A stretch of DNA of 11,854 nucleotides from contig JARXKO010000032.1 in the NCBI GenBank assembly GCA_030271595.1, positions 1 to 11,854 on the forward strand, written 5' to 3'. The DNA is from Pseudomonadota bacterium (GTDB lineage: Bacteria > Pseudomonadota > Alphaproteobacteria > Sphingomonadales > Sphingomonadaceae). Positions 6,531-11,854 of the stretch are shown here, piece by piece (position 1 is the stretch's first letter; each line of letters begins with the position of its first letter). A program made the translations under genes and the position numbers. A model generated the notes under the pieces. It was given only the letters and a program-made list of their open reading frames with translations. It was not told the DNA's origin and made no database searches.

Positions 6531-6877
6531 AACTTGATGCCGAGCCGCGGCGCCGCCCAGAACATCAGTGCATAAAGAGCGATGGTGACGGCGATGGTCA
6601 GCGCCATGGTGGCGACGAAGCTCCACCCCGACCGAAGCAGCCACGGAACCATGAGAAACAGGGGCATCGAGGGGATGATGAACCAGAAGGTGCTGCCGGC
6701 AAGGTCGGCGACCTTGGCATTGTCGCCGCTGTCGATGAACAGCCAGGTCATGGCGAGCAGCGACACCAGAGGCAGCGAGGCGACCAGCCCGCCCCAGCCC
6801 GGGTAGCGGCGCGCGATCTCCGACACCGCGGCGACGATCGCGCCCGACAGCAGCGCTTTGAGAATGAGGTAGAACAC
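6527..6877 (-). CDS. DUF3147 family small membrane protein
   Basis: 116-aa inner-membrane protein with four predicted helices at about 5-20, 29-48, 61-80 and 84-107. The sequence L-L-S-G-A-I-V-A-A-V-S-E-I-A-R-R near the start, then L-V-A-S-L-P-L-V-S-L-L-A-M and G-S-T-F-W-F-I-I-P-S-M-P-L-F-L, matches the pattern I associate with DUF3147, a family of unknown function. It starts with GTG, preceded by AGAGGG at a suitable five bases. It is first in the unit with queC and queE and overlaps queC by four bases. A part in preQ0/queuosine metabolism, such as transport of a precursor, is possible from position but unproven. Confidence 0.82.
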   Translation of the reverse strand: MFYLILKALLSGAIVAAVSEIARRYPGWGGLVASLPLVSLLAMTWLFIDSGDNAKVADLAGSTFWFIIPSMPLFLMVPWLLRSGWSFVATMALTIAVTIALYALMFWAAPRLGIKL

Positions 6878-7076
6878 GCGCGCCCTCTACGCATTTCAGC
6901 GCGATAAAAGAAGGCCCGCCAGCGATCCGGCGGCCGCTTCGGCCCGAAAGTAAATAGAAGGGCCGCCGGGCTTGCAGCTCCGGCGGCCCAATGACCGGGC
7001 GCCTCAGCCCGACCGGGAGCGATGCGTGCCGCATCCGGCACCACCACGCTGTAGATGACGTTGGTTAAACGCTGCC
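6878..7076. other. 199-bp intergenic region upstream of the DUF3147-queC-queE unit
   Basis: No ORF with gene-like features. It holds the 10-bp hairpin at 6960-6989 and a smaller GGCCG/CGGCC hairpin at 6932-6944. The promoter of the queCE unit should lie here, downstream (in the minus direction) of the terminator. I see no convincing -35/-10 pair, nor an obvious preQ1 riboswitch pattern on reading it, though that was not folded computationally. Confidence 0.5.
6960..6989 (-). terminator. likely terminator of the argD-hslO-DUF3617 unit
   Basis: Perfect 10-bp GC stem GGGCCGCCGG (6960-6969) / CCGGCGGCCC (6980-6989) with a 10-base loop. Read on the minus strand it is followed by TTCTATTTACTTTC, a T-rich but broken tract. 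It lies about 90 bases after the stop at 7077 and ahead of the next minus-strand unit, so it probably ends the upstream message. Confidence 0.65.
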
Positions 7077-7496
7077 TTAATGGCCGCGTTCGACCTTGAC
7101 CCCGCAATCGCCGAGGCGATGGGCCTGCATGACATAGGCGTAAGGGGCACCGTCGGCGATGCCCTGAACGTCGACCCGCAGGGATCGCGGGGTGACGACC
7201 TTGATCGTCGCCTGGCCGAAGCCGGCGCCCGAACACCGATAACTGAGGCGCAACGTATCGCCGCTGTCGGCCAGTATCTGATGGCTGCATTCCGCCGCCT
7301 TGTGCTCGACGAACGCCAGATCGACCGGGTCGGCGACGCATTGCTTCGCCGACGCCTTCGCACCCGGGATTCCGCTCAGTTCCCACAGTCCCCCGGCGAC
7401 CCCGGCCAGCGCCTTGGGCATGTCCGCGGCCACTGCGCCAGCGCCCGCGGCAAGCGGGGCCAAGGCAGCGGCGAGGAGCAGTGTGAGGCGTGTCAT
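7077..7496 (-). CDS. exported DUF3617-like protein
   Basis: 139-aa predicted periplasmic protein of unknown function. A Sec signal peptide (M-T-R-L-T-L-L-L-A-A-A-L-A-P..., cleavage after about A-V-A-A at 24) precedes a mature domain of about 115 residues with G-L-W-E-L-S-G near its start and four Cys (in Q-C-V-A-D-P, E-C-S-H-Q, Y-R-C-S-G and G-D-C), enough for two disulfides. This layout resembles DUF3617, widespread in proteobacteria; the assignment is from pattern only. Two starts are possible: ATG 7502 or ATG 7496. The latter has GGGA at a better distance and a cleaner signal peptide, so it is preferred. It lies 39 bases after hslO and probably belongs to the argD-hslO transcript. Confidence 0.75.
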   Translation of the reverse strand: MTRLTLLLAAALAPLAAGAGAVAADMPKALAGVAGGLWELSGIPGAKASAKQCVADPVDLAFVEHKAAECSHQILADSGDTLRLSYRCSGAGFGQATIKVVTPRSLRVDVQGIADGAPYAYVMQAHRLGDCGVKVERGH

Positions 7497-7535
7497 CGGC
7501 ATCCCGATACCATGTTGGAATAAACGAATGAAGAC

Positions 7536-8447
7536 TCAAGCCTGGTTGAGTAATTCACCCGGCTCAATGTCGAAACTCGACGAGCAGAATTCGCAATCGA
7601 CGGTGATCATGCCGTTCGCGCCGACCATTGCGGCGCGTTCCTCGAGCGGAAATTTGGCGATCACCGAGCGCACGTAATCGGGGTCGCAGCGGCAGCCGCG
7701 GCTGAGCTCGACCGCGCCCAGGGTGCGCACTTCGTCCTCCTCGTGAAACAGGCGCCAGACGAGATCGTCGAGCGCGAGGCCGGCGTCGGTCAGCTCCTCG
7801 CCCTTGACCGACCCGGCGAGGGTCGCGACGTGGGGCCAGTCGGGATGGTCGAGCCGGGTGTGCAGCCGCTCGCGGCCCTCTTCGCCCTCGGGCAGATGCT
7901 GGAACAGCAGGCCGCCGGCGAACCAGTGTCCGTCCCGTTTGTCCGCCGCCAGCCGGACGACGCTTGGGATTTGCTCGGACTGGCCGAAGAAATTCTGCGC
8001 CGCCTGCGCCAGGCTCTCGCCCTCGAGCGGGACGATCCCCTGATAGCGCTCGGCGATCGTCGAATGGTCGAAGGTGATCGCCAGATAGCCCTTGCCGAAC
8101 AACGCGAACAGCGAGGGGTGCGGGCCCGCTTCGGCCAGGCGATCGGGATCGTGGCGGACATAGCCGCGCAATTCGCCGCTCAGATAATCGCACACCAGCA
8201 GGTCGATAATCCCGTTCTCGGTTTGCGCCTGGAGCGTGACCTGCCCTTCGGCTTCCTTGAGCAGCGATCCGAACAGCGCCGTCAGGACCAAAGCCTCGGC
8301 CAGCAATTGCTCGACCGCCGGGGGATAATTGTGACTCGACAATATGGCATCGATCGACGGCCCGAGCCGGACCACCCGCCCGCGCGCGTTGCGCGCCGGA
8401 ATCGCGACTCCAAGCGCGACATCGATGTGCAGTGGAATGGCGGTCAT
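7536..8447 (-). CDS. hslO: redox-regulated chaperone Hsp33
   Basis: Cytoplasmic holdase that becomes active when oxidants release its zinc and join its cysteines in disulfides, protecting unfolding proteins during bleach-like or heat-plus-peroxide stress. 303 aa. The C-terminal switch is complete: C252-X-C254, then 30 residues, then C285-X2-C288, with V-E-L-S-R-G-C-R-C-D just before. The middle has the conserved Q-T-E-N-G-I-I-D-L-L-V-C-D-Y and the linker I-P-S-V-V-R-L-A-A region. The ATG has little Shine-Dalgarno, so reinitiation from argD, whose stop is 49 bases upstream, is likely. In many alphaproteobacteria hslO follows argD and argF; here argF is absent from between them. Confidence 0.95.
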   Translation of the reverse strand: MTAIPLHIDVALGVAIPARNARGRVVRLGPSIDAILSSHNYPPAVEQLLAEALVLTALFGSLLKEAEGQVTLQAQTENGIIDLLVCDYLSGELRGYVRHDPDRLAEAGPHPSLFALFGKGYLAITFDHSTIAERYQGIVPLEGESLAQAAQNFFGQSEQIPSVVRLAADKRDGHWFAGGLLFQHLPEGEEGRERLHTRLDHPDWPHVATLAGSVKGEELTDAGLALDDLVWRLFHEEDEVRTLGAVELSRGCRCDPDYVRSVIAKFPLEERAAMVGANGMITVDCEFCSSSFDIEPGELLNQA

Positions 8448-8496
8448 CGCGAACGAAGATAGGGGCGCTTGGACCCCGGCTCAACCGCGGCGCCGC

Positions 8497-9687
8497 TCAG
8501 GCCGCTTCGGCCGGCAGCTCATAGTCGGCCGCGGCCGCCGACAGGGCGTCGACGAATTCGCGGATATGCGCTTCCTCGATGACCAGCGGCGGCAGCACCC
8601 GCACGACATTGTCGCCGGCGGCCACCGTCAGCAGGCCCCGCGTACGCAAATAAGCGACGAAGGCGCGGCTGTCGGTCTTCATCTTGATGCCGAGCATCAG
8701 CCCAAGCCCGCGCACCCCTTCGAACAGATGGTCGTGATTGGGCAGCATCTGCTCGAGCGCCGAGCGCAGCCGCTCGGCCTTGGTCCGGACACCGGCGAGG
8801 AATTCCTCATTGGCGATGATGTCGAACACCGCCTGGCCCGCGGCCATCGCCAGCGGGTTGCCGCCATAGGTCGACCCGTGGGTGCCGATCACCATGCCGC
8901 GCGCCGCTTTTTCGGTCGCCAGGCAGGCGCCGAGCGGGAAACCGCCGCCAATGCCCTTGGCGCTGGCCATGATGTCGGGCGTCACGCCATAATATTCGTG
9001 GGCGTAGAGATAACCCGTGCGCGCGACCCCGCACTGGACCTCGTCGAACACCAGCATCAAATCCTTCTCGTCGCAGACCTTGCGCAGCCCGCGGATGAAG
9101 TCCTTGGACGCCGGACGGATGCCGCCTTCGCCCTGGATCGGTTCGAGCAGGAAGCCGGCGGTATTTTCATCCACCGCGGCCAGCGCTGCCTCGAGATTGT
9201 CGAACTCGACGACGGTGAAGCCCGGCAGCAGCGGCGCGAAGCCATCGATCATCTTGGGCTGATCGGTGGCGCTGATGGTCGCCATGGTGCGGCCGTGAAA
9301 CGCCTGCTTGAAGGTGATGAGGTTGGTCTTGTGCGGATTGCCCCCGGCATAATGGTAGCGGCGCGCGGTCTTGATCGCGCATTCGACCGCTTCGACTCCG
9401 CTGTTGGTGAAGAACACGGTGTCGGCGAAGGTGTTGTCGACCAGGCGCTGGGCGAAGGCCTCCCCCTGCGGCGATCCGTAGAGGTTGGAGACATGCATCA
9501 GGGTCGCCGCCTGGTCGGCGATGGCCTTGGTCAGATGGGGATGGCCGTGGCCCAAGATGTTGACCGCGATCCCGCTCGCGAAATCGAGATATTTCTCGCC
9601 CTTCTCGCCATAGAGATAGACGCCTTCGCCGCGCACCGGACGGACCGGCGACCGGGGATAAACGGGCATGAGCGGCGTGATGGCCAT
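8497..9687 (-). CDS. argD: acetylornithine / succinyl-diaminopimelate aminotransferase
   Basis: PLP-dependent class-III aminotransferase that converts N-acetylglutamate semialdehyde to N-acetylornithine in arginine synthesis; the same enzyme often also serves lysine synthesis. 396 aa. Cofactor-binding landmarks are N-S-G-V-E-A at 95-100, F-D-E-V-Q-C-G at 214-220 (Asp215 contacts the pyridine nitrogen) and the Schiff-base Lys244 in S-A-K-G-I-G-G-G-F-P-L-G-A. G-S-T-Y-G-G-N-P-L-A is at 271-280. The ATG at 9687 has AGGAG with six-base spacing. A longer frame to 9768 lacks this support. First gene of a unit with hslO. A GAATC (GANTC) lies at 9699-9703, directly beside the ribosome site. AstC-type catabolic aminotransferases are close relatives; the hslO neighbour favours argD. 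Confidence 0.93.
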   Translation of the reverse strand: MAITPLMPVYPRSPVRPVRGEGVYLYGEKGEKYLDFASGIAVNILGHGHPHLTKAIADQAATLMHVSNLYGSPQGEAFAQRLVDNTFADTVFFTNSGVEAVECAIKTARRYHYAGGNPHKTNLITFKQAFHGRTMATISATDQPKMIDGFAPLLPGFTVVEFDNLEAALAAVDENTAGFLLEPIQGEGGIRPASKDFIRGLRKVCDEKDLMLVFDEVQCGVARTGYLYAHEYYGVTPDIMASAKGIGGGFPLGACLATEKAARGMVIGTHGSTYGGNPLAMAAGQAVFDIIANEEFLAGVRTKAERLRSALEQMLPNHDHLFEGVRGLGLMLGIKMKTDSRAFVAYLRTRGLLTVAAGDNVVRVLPPLVIEEAHIREFVDALSAAAADYELPAEAA

Positions 9688-9770
9688 CAAGGGCTCCTGA
9701 ATCTGGTCAATAATTGGCGCCGCCCGCCGGGGCCGCTTCCCGCCCGCCCTATACCAGCCCCCGCCCAAAG

Positions 9771-9801
9771 GAAAAGCGCCCCGGGTTTCCCCGCGGCGCT
9801 T
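9771..9801 (-). terminator. intrinsic terminator of the Tyr/Gly-rich protein gene
   Basis: Stem AAGCGCC (9774-9780) / GGCGCTT (9795-9801), one C-C mismatch, then four more pairs around a TTTC loop. Read on the minus strand it follows the stop at 9830 by about 28 bases and runs into TTTTCCTTTGGG. It separates this gene from argD downstream. Confidence 0.75.
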
Positions 9802-9829
9802 CCCTTCATCCGGTCAAGGCGATCACACC

Positions 9830-10393
9830 TTAATCGTCATTATTGTCATGTTGGGAATGCCAGCCGTCATGTTCGGCATTGTCATCGTGGCCGTCGCGGT
9901 CGCTGTCGGCATAAGCGCCATTGTTATAGCCATAACCGTTGTAGGCGTTGCTGTAGCCATTGCCGTAATAGCCGTTGTTATAGCCATAGCCGCGGCCGTT
10001 GCGGGCTTCCTGGGCGACTTTGCGTTCGAGGCGGGCAATGCCATAGTCGAGATTGCGCGCTACGTTCGGATTGAGGCCATAACGAGCCGACTGCCGGACC
10101 TGGTTCTCGAGGTTGCGCGCCTCCCAGTTGAGGCGCGTGGCATCGTTGCGCCGCAGCATGCCGCGTTCGCTGAGCTGGCGGATCTGCCGCTGGACGCCAT
10201 CGATCCGGTATTGCAGCGATCGTACCTGGCCATAGTTCTGGCCGTAGTTCTGGCCATAATTCTGGCCGTAGGCGGTCTGGCCGTAGCCGTAACCATAGGC
10301 CGGCTGGGGCTGCGGGAAATATTGCGCCGAAGCAGGCGCGGCGAAAGTCAGAGCCGTCCCGGCGGCGGCCAGAGAAATCAAGATCTTACGCAT
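9830..10393 (-). CDS. exported Tyr/Gly/Asn-rich protein with coiled coil
   Basis: 187-aa secreted or periplasmic protein of unknown function. The Sec signal peptide (1-23) ends A-S-A before Q-Y-F. Then come a Y-G-Q-N repeat region (about 33-56, three to four copies of a 4-residue unit), a charged helical segment likely to form a coiled coil (about 57-131, rich in Arg, Gln, Leu and Glu), a Gly-Tyr-Asn low-complexity region (134-161) and an acidic, His-containing tail (162-187). The tail includes D-S-D-R-D-G-H-D-D-N-A-E at 163-174, which has Asp/Gly/Glu at all the calcium-coordinating positions of an EF-hand loop (1, 3, 5, 6, 9, 12), though position 8 is Asp rather than hydrophobic. Strong Shine-Dalgarno AAGGAGA seven bases from the ATG. 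Single gene with its own terminator. Similar Tyr/Gly-rich exported proteins occur in sphingomonads without assigned roles. Confidence 0.85.
   Translation of the reverse strand: MRKILISLAAAGTALTFAAPASAQYFPQPQPAYGYGYGQTAYGQNYGQNYGQNYGQVRSLQYRIDGVQRQIRQLSERGMLRRNDATRLNWEARNLENQVRQSARYGLNPNVARNLDYGIARLERKVAQEARNGRGYGYNNGYYGNGYSNAYNGYGYNNGAYADSDRDGHDDNAEHDGWHSQHDNNDD
10226..10270 (-). repeat. 12-bp tandem repeat encoding Tyr-Gly-Gln-Asn
   Basis: Three full 12-bp units (10226-10237, 10238-10249, 10250-10261) and a 9-bp partial unit, in frame, coding for Y-G-Q-N. Units differ by one or two mostly third-position changes. Copy number may vary between strains by slippage. Confidence 0.88.
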
Positions 10394-10439
10394 AACGGCT
10401 CTCCTTCATTGTGAGCGGGTTGATGCGTTGCTTATCGCC

Positions 10440-10444
10440 GAGTC
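10440..10444 (-). promoter_or_regulatory. GANTC site upstream of the Tyr/Gly-rich protein gene
   Basis: GAGTC, 46 bases before the ATG at 10393, in the 94-bp gap after the ABC permease. It sits where a promoter would be expected, but no firm -35/-10 pair is visible, so any role in methylation-dependent control is only a possibility. Confidence 0.25.
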
Positions 10445-10487
10445 GCGGTGTTGGCAGGCTGAACGCGCTCGGCAGCATTCGTTCACC

Positions 10488-11330
10488 TCAACTCTTCACC
10501 TTCCACCCGCTGCGCAGGAGCGCGTAGCACAGCGCGAACATCGCCAGATTGAGCGCCAGCAGCCCAAGCCCGCCGACCAGCAGCGGCGAATCGCTGACCC
10601 CGAGGAAGCCCGCGCGGAAGCCCGAGATGATGTAGAAAAACGGATTGGCGTGGCTCACCGCCTGGAAGGCGGGAGCGAGCGAATGGACCGAATAGAAGGT
10701 CCCCGACAGCAGCGACAGCGGAGTCACGACGAAATTGCTGACCGCCGCGGCATGATCGAACTTTTCCGCCCAGATCGAGGTCAGCAGCCCGAGGAATGCC
10801 AGCAGTAGCGACCCCATCAGCCCAAACCACAACACCAGCAGCGGATGGACGACCTGCACCGACACCCCTGGCCACAGCAGCATCACCAGCCACACCGCGA
10901 ACCCGACCAGGAAGGCGCGGGTGACCGACGCCCCGACCAGCCCGGTAATCAGCTCCCCGGTCGACAAGGGCGGCATCAGATAATCGATGATATTGCCCTG
11001 GATCTTGCCGACCAGCAGCGAAAAACTTGAATTGGCGAAGGCGTTCTGGAGCATCGCCATGACGATCAGCCCGGGGGCGAGGAAATTGGCGAACGGCACC
11101 CCCATCACCACCCGTCCGGAGCGGCCCAGGGCGATGGTGAAAATGGCGAGGTAGAGCAAGGTCGTGATGGCCGGCGCCCACACGGTTTGCATCTGCACCT
11201 TGAAGAACCGCCTGACCTCCTTGATATAGAGGGTCTTGAGGCCACCCCAATTGACGCCCCTCAGCACCGGCACCCCCGGCGCATGGCGTACCCAGGACAG
11301 ATTTTGGTCGTTGATGGGCTGGTCGTTCAC
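10488..11330 (-). CDS. ABC-2 type transporter permease
   Basis: 280-aa membrane subunit of an ABC exporter of the YadH/NodJ-like ABC-2 class. After a cytoplasmic N-terminus and the amphipathic Y-I-K-E-V-R-R-F-F-K-V (35-45) come about six hydrophobic segments at 50-68, 84-104, 133-153, 162-185, 191-212 and 249-273. Family features are the P-L-S-T-G-E-L loop (121-127), L-L-S-G-T-F-Y-S-V-H-S-L-A-P (207-220) and N-P-F-F-Y-I-I-S-G-F-R (229-239), which correspond to the permease core of drug, polysaccharide or lipid exporters. It needs an ATPase partner, and none is adjacent on either side; substrate unknown. The start is GTG 11330, with no good Shine-Dalgarno, so the N-terminus is uncertain by some residues. 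Divergent from gcrA (79-bp gap). Confidence 0.9.
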   Translation of the reverse strand: MNDQPINDQNLSWVRHAPGVPVLRGVNWGGLKTLYIKEVRRFFKVQMQTVWAPAITTLLYLAIFTIALGRSGRVVMGVPFANFLAPGLIVMAMLQNAFANSSFSLLVGKIQGNIIDYLMPPLSTGELITGLVGASVTRAFLVGFAVWLVMLLWPGVSVQVVHPLLVLWFGLMGSLLLAFLGLLTSIWAEKFDHAAAVSNFVVTPLSLLSGTFYSVHSLAPAFQAVSHANPFFYIISGFRAGFLGVSDSPLLVGGLGLLALNLAMFALCYALLRSGWKVKS

Positions 11331-11372
11331 TGGTGAGGCGACTATCGGCTGTCGCGGGCAGCCGCAAGCGCC

Positions 11373-11377
11373 GACTC
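11373..11377 (+). promoter_or_regulatory. GANTC site upstream of gcrA
   Basis: GACTC, 32 bases before the gcrA ATG in the short divergent gap with the ABC permease. GANTC is methylated by CcrM in alphaproteobacteria, and GcrA with sigma-70 acts at promoters carrying such sites, so this could be part of an autoregulatory promoter. No clear -35/-10 pair was identified, so the role is inferred. Confidence 0.35.
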
Positions 11378-11409
11378 ACCGATCTGGATGCGGAGCATTG
11401 AAACCACCG

Positions 11410-11854
11410 ATGTCATGGACCGACGAGCGCATCGAGCGCCTCAAGAAGATGTGGACCGGCGGCTCGACCGCGAGCCAGATTGCCGAGGACCTCGGCGGGG
11501 TCAGCCGTAATGCCGTGATCGGCAAGGCCCACCGCCTCGGGCTGGAGCAGCGGCCGTCGCCGGTCAAGGCGGGCGAGGAAAAGGCGAAGAAACCGGCCAA
11601 GCCCGCGGTTGCCAAGCCCGTTGCCGGCGCGGCTTCGGCCAAGGCGGCCACCGACGGTCCGGCAAGCAAGGCCGATTCGCCCGCGCCGGCCGCAAAGGGT
11701 CAGACTGACGGTAGCGCTACCCCTGCTTCGCCGCCGGCCAAGGCCGCGCCCGAAATGCAATATCGATCGATCGGCCCCGGCGGCTTCATCCGTCAGGGCC
11801 CGGGCGACCAGCAGGCGCCGATCCCGCCGGCCCCGCCGCGCCGCCTGGTCCCGG
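11410..11854 (+). CDS. gcrA: GcrA cell cycle regulator (3' end cut by window)
   Basis: Global regulator of the alphaproteobacterial cell cycle; known GcrA binds sigma-70 and raises transcription at promoters with CcrM-methylated GANTC sites. The first 148 codons are present. The N-terminal HTH (1-45) is diagnostic: M-S-W-T-D-E-R-I-E-R-L-K-K-M-W, then S-Q-I-A-E-D-L-G-G-V-S-R-N-A-V-I-G-K-A-H-R-L-G-L. A long Ala/Lys/Pro-rich linker (about 50-113) follows, longer and more basic than I recall for Caulobacter GcrA, and then Pro/Gly-rich sequence to the window edge. The C-terminal sigma-70-interacting domain with its Cys residues lies beyond the edge. The ATG is chosen because it begins the conserved M-S-W-T motif; a CGGAG is 14 bases upstream, rather far for a ribosome site. 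Confidence 0.95.
   Translation, partial: MSWTDERIERLKKMWTGGSTASQIAEDLGGVSRNAVIGKAHRLGLEQRPSPVKAGEEKAKKPAKPAVAKPVAGAASAKAATDGPASKADSPAPAAKGQTDGSATPASPPAKAAPEMQYRSIGPGGFIRQGPGDQQAPIPPAPPRRLVP

Noticed and set aside
5865..7034. 389-aa fused frame upstream of queC
   Set aside because: The added part is antisense or out-of-frame to the DUF3147 gene; the conserved QueC N-terminus begins at GTG 6530, which overlaps the upstream stop.
8344..10074. 576-aa open frame on the plus strand
   Set aside because: It runs antisense through argD, the terminator and part of the Tyr/Gly-rich gene. Its translation is Arg/His/Gly-rich without any domain, as expected of a GC-rich antisense frame.
10226..10270. Short regular repeats as a CRISPR array
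   Set aside because: Units are 12 bp, directly adjacent without spacers, and in frame within a coding sequence.
11376..11760. Minus-strand frames opposite gcrA
   Set aside because: They are antisense to the diagnostic GcrA N-terminus and Ala/Lys/Pro linker; the Ala/Gly/Leu-rich translations reflect GC-rich composition only.

Overview
The window is GC-rich (mid-60s %), densely packed alphaproteobacterial chromosome, most likely from a sphingomonad (order Sphingomonadales). Pointers are the start of gcrA, the cell-cycle regulator found in alphaproteobacteria, several gene families common in sphingomonads (DUF3147-type membrane protein, small Asn-rich lipoproteins), and a palindromic intergenic repeat of a type widespread in these genomes. 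No plasmid, phage, transposase, tRNA, rRNA or CRISPR array was seen. Most of the window is housekeeping metabolism.

Layout, left to right. A sugar/choline-phosphate nucleotidyltransferase (minus strand) is divergent from glnB, which encodes the nitrogen-signalling protein PII. After a palindromic repeat come three plus-strand genes in tight succession: a 69-residue helix-turn-helix protein, hemF (aerobic haem synthesis) and a GNAT acetyltransferase. The last converges on, and overlaps, a six-helix membrane protein (minus). Divergent from that protein is lipB (lipoate transfer). It is followed by two small predicted lipoproteins on the plus strand, separated by a strong intrinsic terminator. 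The second lipoprotein ends one base from the end of queE.

The minus strand then carries two transcription units. One is DUF3147 protein-queC-queE, joined by 4-base GTGA and ATGA overlaps; QueC and QueE belong to the 7-deazaguanine (queuosine precursor) pathway. The other is argD-hslO-DUF3617-like exported protein: arginine-pathway aminotransferase, redox chaperone Hsp33 and a small periplasmic protein. Further right on the minus strand are an exported Tyr/Gly/Asn-rich protein with a possible EF-hand-like C-terminal loop, and an ABC-2 permease without an adjacent ATPase. The permease is divergent from gcrA, which is cut by the right edge.

Points of interest are mostly small. glnB lacks its usual partner glnA, and argD-hslO lacks argF. 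The two lipoproteins are unusual in composition, one with an internal 33-bp duplication. GANTC sites, the CcrM methylation and GcrA recognition sequence, lie just upstream of several genes including gcrA. I found no convincing novel multi-gene system; the best candidates for undescribed biology are the low-complexity exported proteins and the small HTH gene coupled to hemF.
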